Shown here piece after piece: positions 24,018-31,880 of a stretch of 64,000 nt of DNA. A model generated the notes under the pieces. The model was not told where the DNA came from. It made no database searches and saw only the letters and a program-made list of their open reading frames with translations. The translations under genes and the position numbers were made by a program. The DNA is from Bog-473 sp963745665 (lineage in GTDB: Bacteria > Actinomycetota > Acidimicrobiia > Acidimicrobiales > RAAP-2), in NCBI GenBank assembly GCA_963745665.1, contig CAVUYE010000002.1:1302001-1366000 (forward strand). The letters are read 5' to 3'. Each line of letters starts with the position of its first letter. The first letter of the stretch is position 1.

Positions 24018-26257
24018 TCGTTCCGGGCGACCTCGGGCCCCGTGATCCGATCGAGGATGGGGAACGTCGCGGCGATGATCGCCATCGACGCGGCCAGCCC
24101 TCCGATCACCGTTATCCAGTAGGAGAATCCCGGAAGGCTGAAGGCGAGCCCTACTTGCGAGTGCAGGTAGAGGGCGGCCGCCAGCAGTCCGACGACGATG
24201 GACACCGCAGCGACGATGACCAGGGGCAGCGCACTTTCCAACGTCACGACTCGGTGCAGGAGTTTTCGCGGGGCCCCCGCAAGTCTGAGCAGGCTGAATG
24301 GCCGCCTCCGCTCCGTCAAACCGGCCGCGACGTTCACGGCCAGGCTGCACGCAGCGATGATCAGGCTGGCCACGATGATCACGTCGGTCAAGGCCTGGAT
24401 CATGGTCAGCAGGCGCGCCGTCGAGGGACCGAGTGCCTCCACGGTCACCGGTGTGCCCTGGAGCGGGAATGCGCGCTCGAGCTCGGTTCGCACCCGTTCG
24501 ATCGCACTCGAAGACCCGTTCGTCGCGACGACGACCGCGCTCACGGGGATCGATGCGAGCTGCGCCGCCGACACGTTCCATGAGGGCCAGGTCGTGGTCG
24601 ACGCGTTGGAGGTGTGCCCCAGGACCTTCGAGAGGAAGTATCCGACGGACGCCACGGTCGCCCTCGGTGTGCAGCGGCCGATGGCCGGAGTCTCGGCGAG
24701 TTCGTCACACGCGACGACCCCGAACGATCGCCCCTCTTGCGTCTGGTTGGGAGCCTGGTTGAGAGCCTCGTGGACCACCGCCACCCCTTGCACCCCCGGC
24801 GTCGCCCGCAGCTCGTTCAGGACCGAGGGAGGGACGGAAGCCACCACTGAGCTGGTGCAGTCGCTGGTCGTAAAGGTGCAGAAGGGGTCCGCCAGGGTAC
24901 TCAGACTGGCGTTGGAGCTGCTCCCTCCGGTGACGTGCGTCACCGAGCTGAGGGCACCGATCGCCGCGCTGGCGACGAAGAGGGCAATGACGAGACCGCT
25001 GACAAAGCGGAAGGCAGCCTTGGGGTTGTCGAGGAGGTGACGACCGGCGATGAGCGTGGCTGGACGACTGGCTCTTTTGGCCATGATCCGGGAGCCAGCC
25101 GTTGTGAACCAAGGCCCGGCCAGAACAAGACCCACGATCAGCAGGACGAATCCAACGAGCAGCTCGAGGAGTTGCCTCCCGATGGCGCCGGGCTTTCCGG
25201 CCGCGTCGAAGTAGGCGAGGAAGGCAATACCTGCCAACAAGGGAACGATCCGGGCGATCCCCGGTGGACGCTTCCTGACCCGCCGGGTCACTCCGAGCGG
25301 AGAAATCTGTACTCGGCGCAGCGCGAGACGTGCGGAGATGACAGCGGCGATGGGGACTCCAACCACCGCGATGAGGACGTCGACGGTGTGCAGGGAGAGG
25401 TCACCCTGCGCCAACGGTGCCCCAGTGATCGGCACGTGGTACAGCAGTGGTCGGACAGCGAAGAAGAGTCCGAAACCGAGGGCGACTCCGGCGAGGGCGG
25501 CGATGACCGCTTCGACGGCCGAAATCGTCGAGATCTGTCGAGGAGTGGCGCCGACAAGACGCATGGAGGCGAAGCGCTCTTCGCGCCGGACCGCCGACAG
25601 TCGGCTCGCCGTTGCAATCAGGATCAGAATCGGAAGTACGAGCGCCACGGCCCCACCGACCATGATGAATTCCAGAACGGGGCCGCTCCCCACCACGCTC
25701 TGGCAGCCATAGCAATTCGCCAGGCTGCTGTGGACCGCCCCGATCTCGATCGCAGCCGGCTGTTTTGAGAGTTCGCCGACGCGGTGACCGATGACGACGA
25801 TCAACGAGTTCGGCGACGGCAGTCCAGCGCTGCCAATGGTGCCCACCAACCGACCGGGGTAGCGATCACTTAGCTCGTCGGCGGGCTGGGACCGAAGCAG
25901 GCTCACCATTTCGGGCGACGCGAAGTATTGGCCCGGACCAGGAAGACGCGACATTCCGGGAGGGATGGGCGCGTCCGGCCCGGCCGCTGCGACGTCGATC
26001 TGGTCGATGAGCTGACCCCCGAACGAGTCGGTGCTCGGTTCCCACCACAGGCCGCTGGCGGCCGAGGCCGGCGGTGTCGGCTGCACCGCCGAGTTCAGCC
26101 AGGCACCCCGATCGCTCTGGGCGTGGAGACCGTTGATGCCAGCCAAGGCGGCCAGCAACAAGCCGACACCCAGGGCGACCGCAGCAGCGGTGACGAGGAC
26201 CCGCAGGAAGGCTTCACGACCACTCCCCAACGTCAGCCTGAGGCCGAGGCGGATCAT
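24014..26257 (-). CDS. FtsX-like ABC transporter permease
   Basis: 747 aa. Layout of a MacB/FtsX-type permease with two FtsX units: one N-terminal membrane segment, a large extracytoplasmic domain (about 40-200), three to four segments around 205-400, further ones near 405, a second extracytoplasmic domain and three C-terminal segments. Such permeases move lipids, lipoproteins or peptides, or transmit mechanical signals, rather than importing nutrients. Coupled to its ATPase by ATGA at 26254-26257. The G-C-Q loop in the first domain has two cysteines. Confidence 0.87.
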   Translation of the reverse strand: MIRLGLRLTLGSGREAFLRVLVTAAAVALGVGLLLAALAGINGLHAQSDRGAWLNSAVQPTPPASAASGLWWEPSTDSFGGQLIDQIDVAAAGPDAPIPPGMSRLPGPGQYFASPEMVSLLRSQPADELSDRYPGRLVGTIGSAGLPSPNSLIVVIGHRVGELSKQPAAIEIGAVHSSLANCYGCQSVVGSGPVLEFIMVGGAVALVLPILILIATASRLSAVRREERFASMRLVGATPRQISTISAVEAVIAALAGVALGFGLFFAVRPLLYHVPITGAPLAQGDLSLHTVDVLIAVVGVPIAAVISARLALRRVQISPLGVTRRVRKRPPGIARIVPLLAGIAFLAYFDAAGKPGAIGRQLLELLVGFVLLIVGLVLAGPWFTTAGSRIMAKRASRPATLIAGRHLLDNPKAAFRFVSGLVIALFVASAAIGALSSVTHVTGGSSSNASLSTLADPFCTFTTSDCTSSVVASVPPSVLNELRATPGVQGVAVVHEALNQAPNQTQEGRSFGVVACDELAETPAIGRCTPRATVASVGYFLSKVLGHTSNASTTTWPSWNVSAAQLASIPVSAVVVATNGSSSAIERVRTELERAFPLQGTPVTVEALGPSTARLLTMIQALTDVIIVASLIIAACSLAVNVAAGLTERRRPFSLLRLAGAPRKLLHRVVTLESALPLVIVAAVSIVVGLLAAALYLHSQVGLAFSLPGFSYWITVIGGLAASMAIIAATFPILDRITGPEVARNE

Positions 26258-26970
26258 GCGCCGACCGCCACCGGGCTGGCGACCCGGCCGTCGCGCACGA
26301 TCACCTCGCGGTCCGCGTAGGCGGCGACGCGGGGTTCGTGGGTGACGAGGACGACCGTGATCCCCTCCTCGCGGGCCACGCTGGTCATCAAGTTCATGAC
26401 GAGCTCACCGGTCAGGGAGTCGAGTGAGCCGGTTGGCTCGTCTGCGAACAGCACGTCGGGCCGCGCGACCATGCCCCTGGCGAGGGCGACCCGCTGGGCC
26501 TGGCCTCCAGACATCTCGCCAGCGCGATTGCTTTCCAGCCCGTCGAGCTCGAGCCGGGCGAACCAGCTCCGCGCCCGGGCCACGGCCTGATGGCGGCGCA
26601 TCCCGCCCAGAAGGAGTGGCAGGGCGACGTTCTCTTCGGCTGTGAGCTCCGGGACGAGCTGGCCGAACTGGAAGACGAAGCCGAAACGGTCTCGGCGGAG
26701 TCGACTTCGCTGCTCCTCGCGCAGCGCGTCGATGCGCTGCGCGTCGAAGATCACTCGGCCCGACGCTGGGACCAGGATCCCGGCGAGACAGTGAAGCAGA
26801 GTCGACTTGCCCGATCCGCTCGGGCCCATGACGGCCACGATTTCGCCTCGCTGCACGGACAGACTGGCGTCGCGCAGTGCCGGGGTCTCGCCGAAGGAGA
26901 GCACGAGGTCCTGTGCCTCGATGATGGTGCCCCCAGGCGGGATGAGGGCAGTACCGTTGGTCGTCTTCAT
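26254..26970 (-). CDS. ABC transporter ATP-binding protein (MacB/LolD type)
   Basis: 238 aa. Walker A G-P-S-G-S-G-K-S-T, signature E-M-S-G-G-Q-A-Q-R-V-A, Walker B V-L-F-A-D-E-P-T-G-S-L-D and the H-loop V-T-H-E are all intact. The D-E-P-T-G-S-L-D form is typical of the LolD/FtsE group that pairs with FtsX-like permeases, as here. ATG 26970 has AAGGAGG nine bases upstream, inside the end of padR, with an ATGA overlap. Confidence 0.93.
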   Translation of the reverse strand: MKTTNGTALIPPGGTIIEAQDLVLSFGETPALRDASLSVQRGEIVAVMGPSGSGKSTLLHCLAGILVPASGRVIFDAQRIDALREEQRSRLRRDRFGFVFQFGQLVPELTAEENVALPLLLGGMRRHQAVARARSWFARLELDGLESNRAGEMSGGQAQRVALARGMVARPDVLFADEPTGSLDSLTGELVMNLMTSVAREEGITVVLVTHEPRVAAYADREVIVRDGRVASPVAVGA

Positions 26971-27491
26971 GAGGCAACCTCCTTGGAGAGTGCGGTGAGG
27001 CGAGCGGTCGTGAGGTCGATCCAACGGAGGTCGGCCTCGAGGTGGAATAGACCGTGATCGGCGAGGAGCGAATCGATCAGGGTTCCTTTTTGTTTGAGGT
27101 CCGTGAGCTCGCGCATCCGGTGCAGGTGTTCAGCGCGCTGGGCGTCCAGGTACTCCTCGGCCCGGCGACCGAGCATTAGCGACAAGGCGACCTTCACGAA
27201 GAGATCGGTCTGCAGGTGGGGTTCGGCTGGGATGGGCTCGGAGAGCCACGCCTCGACTTCGTTCCGACCGGTCTCGGTGATGTTGTACCGCTTGCGATCG
27301 GGACCGGCTCCTGGCTCGGCGTCGCCGACGATCGCCCTCCCGTCTCTCGCCAGGCGCGAGAGCGTGGCGTACACCTGGCCGTAGGGAAGGGGCCGGCCAC
27401 GCCCGAAGTAGGTGTCGTAATCGCGCTTCAGGTCGTAGCCGTGGCTCGGTTCGCGATCGAGGAGGCCGAGCAGGGCCATGGGAACACTCAT
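26967..27491 (-). CDS. PadR-family regulator
   Basis: 174 aa. The N-terminal winged helix (A-L-L-G-L-L-D-R-E-P-S-H-G-Y-D-L-K-R) with Y-G-Q-V-Y-A-T-L-S-R-L is the classical PadR domain; a C-terminal helical dimerisation region follows. First gene of the operon padR-ATPase-permease-lipoprotein, all joined by four-base overlaps, so it probably autoregulates this transporter. The promoter (27499-27527) places the transcription start about at the ATG. Confidence 0.9.
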   Translation of the reverse strand: MSVPMALLGLLDREPSHGYDLKRDYDTYFGRGRPLPYGQVYATLSRLARDGRAIVGDAEPGAGPDRKRYNITETGRNEVEAWLSEPIPAEPHLQTDLFVKVALSLMLGRRAEEYLDAQRAEHLHRMRELTDLKQKGTLIDSLLADHGLFHLEADLRWIDLTTARLTALSKEVAS

Positions 27492-27498
27492 ACCGAGA

Positions 27499-27527
27499 GA
27501 ATACTCTGAGTGTATATATCGAGTCAA
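27499..27527 (-). promoter_or_regulatory. padR operon promoter, leaderless
   Basis: On the minus strand: TTGACT (27527-27522), 17-base spacer, GTATTC/TATTCT (around 27504-27498). The ATG begins seven bases beyond the -10, so the mRNA should begin at or next to the start codon. An imperfect dyad ATACTC...GAGTGTAT (27501-27515) overlaps the -10 and is a candidate PadR site. Confidence 0.65.
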
Positions 27528-27563
27528 TAGCTTGTTTGACGTTCCTCCCGGGCACCCCAGTCG

Positions 27564-27614
27564 TTGACATAGCGAGGTCAACCTCTATAGGGTTGTCCTA
27601 TGGAAATAGGACAA
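27564..27614 (+). promoter_or_regulatory. GntR-ABC promoter with operator over the start codon
   Basis: TTGACA (27564-27569), 16-base spacer, TATAGG (27586-27591). A perfect dyad TTGTCCTAT (27593-27601) - GGAA - ATAGGACAA (27606-27614) spans the ATG at 27600. Transcription would start within two or three bases of the ATG, so the mRNA is probably leaderless and the YtrA-type repressor would bind directly on its own start codon. Confidence 0.8.
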
Positions 27615-28994
27615 GCGGATAGCGACCGGGTCGGCGCTCAGATCTCACCGATTGAGTTCCGGCTCGACCCCGCTTCAGGAGTGCCGACCTATCTCCAACT
27701 CGTTCATCAGGTCGAGCACGCGCTGCGGCTCGGCTACCTCAAACCGGGTGACCAGCTGCCCAAGGTCAGGGATGTCGTCGCCTCGCTTGCCATCAACCCG
27801 AACACGGTGTCCAAGGCCTATCGAGAATTGGAAACCAAAGGACTCATCGTGGGGCGTCCGGGCCAGGGCACATTCATCTTGGCCACCCTCAGCCAGGTCG
27901 CGCTTCCCGAGCTGACTGGGCTTCGGCGATCCCTGCGGGGCTGGCTGGCCAAGGCGGACACGGCCGGGCTCGACGAGAGCGGCATTGCGGCACTCGTCGC
28001 AAGCGAGCTGCGGGATTTTTATGAGCGTCGCCGCGGGTCGCGCTCCGAGCGCGCCCGGCGGCGAAACGGAGGGTGTGGCATGAATATCATCGAGACTCAC
28101 AGCCTCGGCAAGTCGTATGGAGCGACCAAAGCGCTCCACGACTGCAATCTCGCGATCCCCGAAGGGCACGTGGCCGCGCTGGTCGGGCCGAACGGTGCCG
28201 GAAAGTCGACATTGCTGAACCTCGCGGTCGGGCTGGCAGCGCCGACCAGCGGTGAGTTGACTGTTCTCGGCGGATACCGCGCTGGCTCATTGCCAGCACT
28301 CGACGGCATCGGCTTCGTCGCGCAGGACACGCCGCTGTACAAGAACCTCTCGGCCGCCGACATGCTGCATCTCACCCGCAATCTCAACCGGCATTTCGAC
28401 CAGGCCTACGCTCAGGCCCGCTTGGCCGAGCTGGGCATCCCGCAGAAGCGCAAGGCGGGCAAGCTGTCGGGAGGGCAGCAGGCTCAACTCGCGCTGACAT
28501 TGGCACTGGCCCGCCGTCCACGCCTCCTCGTGCTCGACGAGCCGGTGGCAATGCTCGACCCGATCGCCCGCCACGATTTCATGGCCACGGTGCTGACGGC
28601 GGCGGCCGACGACGGCGTGTCCGTACTCCTGTCCTCGCACGTGCTTGCCGAGCTCGAGCGGGTAGCCGATTACCTGATCATGATGTCCTTGGGCCGCATC
28701 CAGGTGGCGGGCGAGGTCGACGATCTGCTCGCCAGCCATCGCGTGCTAACCGGCCCTGCCGCCGAAGCCAGTCGATACGACGAACGGCCGGTTGTGCATG
28801 TCCGCGGCGGCGGTGCCCAGGCTCACCTGCTGGTTCGGTCCACCGCGGACGACCCGGTCCCACCGGGTTGGGAGGCGCATCCAGTCGGCCTCGAAGAGCT
28901 CGCTCTGGCATATCTGCGAGAGCCCGGCACCGCCGCCGCTCTGCCCGGCCCAGTCCGCAATTCGGATGCCCAGCCCTCGGAGGTGACGAGATGA
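27600..28994 (+). CDS. GntR (YtrA-type) regulator and ABC ATPase in one reading frame
   Basis: 464 codons without a stop. Residues 1-160 are a YtrA-subfamily GntR regulator (P-T-Y-L-Q-L-V-H-Q-V, then N-P-N-T-V-S-K-A-Y-R-E-L-E); residues 161-464 are an ABC-2 ATPase with Walker A G-P-N-G-A-G-K-S-T, signature L-S-G-G-Q-Q-A-Q, Walker B L-L-V-L-D-E-P. In relatives these are two adjacent genes. Here ATG 28080, preceded by GGAGGGTGTGGC, looks like a usable internal start, so the ATPase may be made both alone and as a fusion. The arrangement would tie repressor level to transporter level. Confidence 0.85.
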   Translation: MEIGQADSDRVGAQISPIEFRLDPASGVPTYLQLVHQVEHALRLGYLKPGDQLPKVRDVVASLAINPNTVSKAYRELETKGLIVGRPGQGTFILATLSQVALPELTGLRRSLRGWLAKADTAGLDESGIAALVASELRDFYERRRGSRSERARRRNGGCGMNIIETHSLGKSYGATKALHDCNLAIPEGHVAALVGPNGAGKSTLLNLAVGLAAPTSGELTVLGGYRAGSLPALDGIGFVAQDTPLYKNLSAADMLHLTRNLNRHFDQAYAQARLAELGIPQKRKAGKLSGGQQAQLALTLALARRPRLLVLDEPVAMLDPIARHDFMATVLTAAADDGVSVLLSSHVLAELERVADYLIMMSLGRIQVAGEVDDLLASHRVLTGPAAEASRYDERPVVHVRGGGAQAHLLVRSTADDPVPPGWEAHPVGLEELALAYLREPGTAAALPGPVRNSDAQPSEVTR

Positions 28995-30052
28995 CTGCGT
29001 TGAGCACCATGTCCGCACCGACGCTCGTTACGAAGAATGCGGACCTGCGGCCGCTGCCCTGGCGACGCATGGCCTGGGTCACTTGGCGGCAGCACCGCAC
29101 AGCACTGATCGGCGTGTTCGGGTTCGTCGGCGCAGCGGCTCTCTGTTTGCTGATTGTCGGGCTTCAGTTACACCACGCCTACGCCGCTGCGATTGCCTGC
29201 CATCCGGCGAACTCGGCAGCGTGCAATGCCACTGTCGCCAACTTCAATGGCGTCGGCAACTTTTTGTCCAATGGCGTTCTCTTCCTGGTCGTGCCGCCCC
29301 TGATCGGAGCGTTCGTCGGAGCGCCAGTGCTGGCCCGCGAGTTCGAAGCCGGCACCTTCCGCTACGCCTGGACCCAGGGCTTCGGGCGGTGGCGCTGGAC
29401 GCTCGCCAAGTTGGTGGGCCTCGGAGCCGTTGTGGCTGTGACCAGCTGTGCCCTCAGCCTGCTGGCCTCGTGGTACTACCAGCCGTATTTCGCCTCGGGC
29501 AATCAGTCTTTGGCACTCACCACGTTCAATCCACTCAATCCCGGATTGTTCGAGCAGCGCGGCGTTGCGCTCGCCGCATGGACTCTTGCCGCTTTCGCCA
29601 TCGGCGCTCTTGCCGGCGTGCTCATTCGCCGGGTCGTCCCTGCAATCGTGACCACTCTGGCCGTGTGCGGAGCACTTGCCTTCACTACGGGGGGGTGGCT
29701 ACGCATGCACTACCTGACTCCGCTGGTCACCAAGGGCCTCAATGTGCCGAGTGCAGCGCGAATCGTGAGCCAATGGGGAAGCAGGGGCGGCCGGGTCGTT
29801 TTCACCGGTCCACCTACGTATCCCATCTACCAGCAGTACTGCCCCGCTCAGGCCGGCCTGGGCAAAGGCGGAGGGTCGGGGACGGGGAATCCGCTGCAGT
29901 GCCTGACCCAGCACGGCTTCACTTTCTGGACCAGCTACCAGCCGGCGAGCCGGTTCTGGGCGTTCCAGTGGATCGAAGGCGGCTGGCTTCTCGCGCTGTC
30001 GGTCGTGCTCATCGGCGTGACCGTCTGGCTCGTCCGTCGCCGCGTAGTCTGA
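28991..30052 (+). CDS. ABC-2 type transporter permease
   Basis: 353 aa with about six membrane segments: one at ~35-55, a pair near 100-155, a pair near 195-230, and a last near 325-350. A hydrophilic stretch with Cys (Q-Q-Y-C-P-A, L-Q-C-L) lies outside the membrane between the last two. It starts at ATG 28991, overlapping the ATPase stop (ATGA). YtrA-regulated ABC-2 exporters often respond to cell-envelope antibiotics; that role here is inference. Confidence 0.85.
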   Translation: MTALSTMSAPTLVTKNADLRPLPWRRMAWVTWRQHRTALIGVFGFVGAAALCLLIVGLQLHHAYAAAIACHPANSAACNATVANFNGVGNFLSNGVLFLVVPPLIGAFVGAPVLAREFEAGTFRYAWTQGFGRWRWTLAKLVGLGAVVAVTSCALSLLASWYYQPYFASGNQSLALTTFNPLNPGLFEQRGVALAAWTLAAFAIGALAGVLIRRVVPAIVTTLAVCGALAFTTGGWLRMHYLTPLVTKGLNVPSAARIVSQWGSRGGRVVFTGPPTYPIYQQYCPAQAGLGKGGGSGTGNPLQCLTQHGFTFWTSYQPASRFWAFQWIEGGWLLALSVVLIGVTVWLVRRRVV

Positions 30053-30184
30053 AGTTTACTGTCCGCCGCACACCTGCCCCCGTATGCGCAAACGTCACAG
30101 TGTCAACGGGTCGCCCATCTCAATCCTCGCTGCCGGAAGGGGGCGCACCAAGCGGCAGATGACGCTGCCAAAATCGGCCTCGTA

Positions 30185-30289
30185 GTAGACCGCTCTACAA
30201 CAGGGTCGAATTCGAGCGGATTCAGAGGACGATCCGTAGACGAGGGCCCAGCTCAGCGGACTCGTCCGCACACCGTGGACGAACTCAAA
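30185..30289 (+). repeat. Conserved module right end (copy 2)
   Basis: Same order as 23078-23182: palindrome GTAGACCGCTCTAC (30185-30198), CAACAGGG, GAATTC, CCAGCTCAGCGGACT, then att site 3. With the att site it fills most of the gene-free stretch 30053-30461; the first ~130 bases of that stretch show nothing else I can name. Confidence 0.7.
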
Positions 30290-30335
30290 CACCTTGCCAA
30301 GGTGAGGGTCGCGGGTTCGAATCCCGTCTGCCGCT
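30290..30335 (+). other. att site 3 (tRNA-Gly 3' half copy)
   Basis: Matches the tRNA from CACCTTGCC to the acceptor 3' strand with one change (CTTCCGC to CTGCCGC). After CCGCT the sequence departs from copies 1, 2 and 6 (CCATCGTAGC), as also after att site 4 (CCATCATGGC), indicating a second type of left end. Confidence 0.85.
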
Positions 30336-30461
30336 CCATCGTAGCAGGTCAGGAGCGGTTTTTCAACTCACGGCGGGAGCTGGCAGCGGTCCGCTTGTCG
30401 CATCGCATCGACGTTCTCAAATTCGTCTGCGCGCGCCAGTTCGGCTCATGGCACTGATCTG

Positions 30462-30487
30462 ATAACATAGCGTAGACGCTATGTTAT
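30462..30487. promoter_or_regulatory. Toxin-antitoxin operator palindrome
   Basis: Perfect inverted repeat ATAACATAGCGT (30462-30473) - AG - ACGCTATGTTAT (30476-30487). Its right edge overlaps the ATG of the toxin gene at 30486. A XRE antitoxin is encoded just downstream, so this is the expected autoregulatory site; the A/T-rich arms probably include the -10. Confidence 0.8.
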
Positions 30488-30823
30488 GGTTAGGTTTAAC
30501 TTGAACCAGAAGTTGGTGAGTGGTTCTCGGGTTTGCCCGTCGAGGACGCAGATTGCGGGCAATTCCACATTGACCGACTCGCTGAGTTCGGTGCCACACT
30601 CGATGAACCCCACACTCGACAACTGGACGGCAAGCTTCGAGAACTTCCGTTCTATCTGTCGGGCCGGCCGACACGGATCACATATTGGATTGCATCAGGC
30701 CGGAGGTTCATCCTCCTCACTGTGTTCATGAAGGCCCAACGGCAATAGCCCAAAGAGATTCAACGAGCTAAGCAGGCGATGGAACGGTGTGCCGCCGAGG
30801 CGCATACGACAGACGAGGAATAG
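30486..30823 (+). pseudogene. HigB-like (Gp49 family) toxin, inactivated
   Basis: Homology runs through W-F-S-G-L-P-V-E-D-A-D, F-H-I-D-R-L-A-E-F-G-A-T-L, R-Q-L-D-G-K-L-R-E-L, and R-I-T-Y-W-I-A-S-G-R-R-F-I-L-L-T-V-F, the core of the HigB/Gp49 mRNA-interferase fold. The start ATG 30486 reads M-V-R-F-N-L, but a one-base shift near 30500 separates it from the core frame. An in-frame TAG at 30746 cuts off the tail (K-E-I-Q-R-A-K-Q), which continues to a stop at 30821. Two lesions make this a likely dead toxin. Confidence 0.75.
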
Positions 30824-30828
30824 GAATT

Positions 30829-31182
30829 ATGGCCAAGCGAACGAGTTGGGACGATATCAAGGCCGAGCGGCCTCTTGGTGAGGAAAGTCGTGCCACTTAC
30901 GAAGATGAGGCACGGATCAGTGCATTTCGGGCTCTTGTGTACCGACTGCGCATAGAGGCAAGGCTGACTCAGGCCGATCTGGCGCATCGAATGGGTACCA
31001 CGCAGTCAGCGATCGCTCGGATGGAGGGAGGGGGGACGCGTCCAACGCTCGAAACACTCGAGAAGCTTGCGGTAGCTGTAGGCGGAGAACTCGTGGTAGG
31101 TGTTGGTGAGAATCTCTCTGAGAATCGCAGTATTGCCAAACTCGTGCGTAACGGTCATGCCGTGATCCGCCACGCCAACTAG
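30829..31182 (+). CDS. XRE-family antitoxin (HigA-like)
   Basis: 117 aa. N-terminal R-T-S-W-D-D-I-K, then a helix-turn-helix (R-L-T-Q-A-D-L-A-H-R-M-G-T-T-Q-S-A-I-A-R-M-E, positions 42-62) as in HigA antitoxins. It starts five bases after the final toxin stop, AGGAATT just upstream. The frame is intact although the toxin is broken, as expected when an antitoxin outlives its toxin or keeps a regulatory role. Confidence 0.85.
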   Translation: MAKRTSWDDIKAERPLGEESRATYEDEARISAFRALVYRLRIEARLTQADLAHRMGTTQSAIARMEGGGTRPTLETLEKLAVAVGGELVVGVGENLSENRSIAKLVRNGHAVIRHAN

Positions 31183-31194
31183 ACCTTCAGAGTC

Positions 31195-31689
31195 GTGTTC
31201 GTCGTTCATGGAACGAAGAAGTTTCTCGAGCGCGTAAAGCGACCGGTGGGCGACACCGGATGTCCCACAACTGCCTTGGGAAATTGGTATGCGACGGCAG
31301 TGTTCTGGAAACCTCAGGCGGCGGTTTTCGTCAACGAACGGACGCTGATGCCGATCGTTGTGCCACTCGCCCCTGCCACCAGTGTGACCGATCGATTTCC
31401 CGGTCACGCATCAGCAGTGTTTGCGGCGTTAGGTCTCGACCGATCATTTATCGACTCAGAGATCCCCGAGATGTCCGACTGCCGGCTGGCGAAGACTGAA
31501 AGTCGAAGCCTTCTTGGGAGCATGAACGAATTCGTGGGCCTCGGCAAGGCGTTCAGCGACCACGGCCGCTGCTACGACTCCGTAGAGCTCTCACTCGAAT
31601 TGGCAAAAGTGCCCTGTGGGCCCTTGTACGGGAGTCACGTCAGTCCCGACGATGAACTACGGGCTTTCGTCGCCGCTTTGAAGGACTGA
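31195..31689 (+). CDS. DUF6933-like protein
   Basis: 164 aa, soluble. Beginning V-V-H-G-T-K-K-F-L-E-R-V, with T-A-L-G-N-W-Y-A-T, the N-E-R-T-L-M-P-I-V-V-P-L-A-P segment and M-N-E-F as visible landmarks; this is the pattern I associate with DUF6933, a family without known function. It follows the XRE gene by 12 bases and may be co-transcribed with it. The start is GTG 31195 (context G-T-C-G-T-G-T-T-C); a nearby ATG at 31209 is an alternative. Confidence 0.65.
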   Translation: MFVVHGTKKFLERVKRPVGDTGCPTTALGNWYATAVFWKPQAAVFVNERTLMPIVVPLAPATSVTDRFPGHASAVFAALGLDRSFIDSEIPEMSDCRLAKTESRSLLGSMNEFVGLGKAFSDHGRCYDSVELSLELAKVPCGPLYGSHVSPDDELRAFVAALKD

Positions 31690-31797
31690 CCGGTCGCTGT
31701 CCACGAGCCCAACGGTCGCTGAACACGGCATTCCCGTACTGAATATTGAGTCCCTGCGATGGTCGAAGGCTCGCCAATAGTCGAGCGCTCTATTGAA

Positions 31798-31811
31798 GGG
31801 ACCTTTGTCCG
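31798..31811. promoter_or_regulatory. DosR-box-like site upstream of adh
   Basis: GGGACCTTTGTCCG fits GGGAC-N4-GTCCC with one mismatch, 69 bases before the dehydrogenase ATG. See the regulator at 41252. Confidence 0.5.
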
Positions 31812-31880
31812 TAGTTGTGCCCCCACTCGACGTCGCACGATAGAGGTCACAAGCGTGTTGATGACACTGGAGGTTTGAGG

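Noticed and set aside
30185..30335. Riboswitch or small RNA upstream of the toxin locus
   Set aside because: The structure is explained by the repeated module right end and att site; no gene reads directly from it with suitable spacing.
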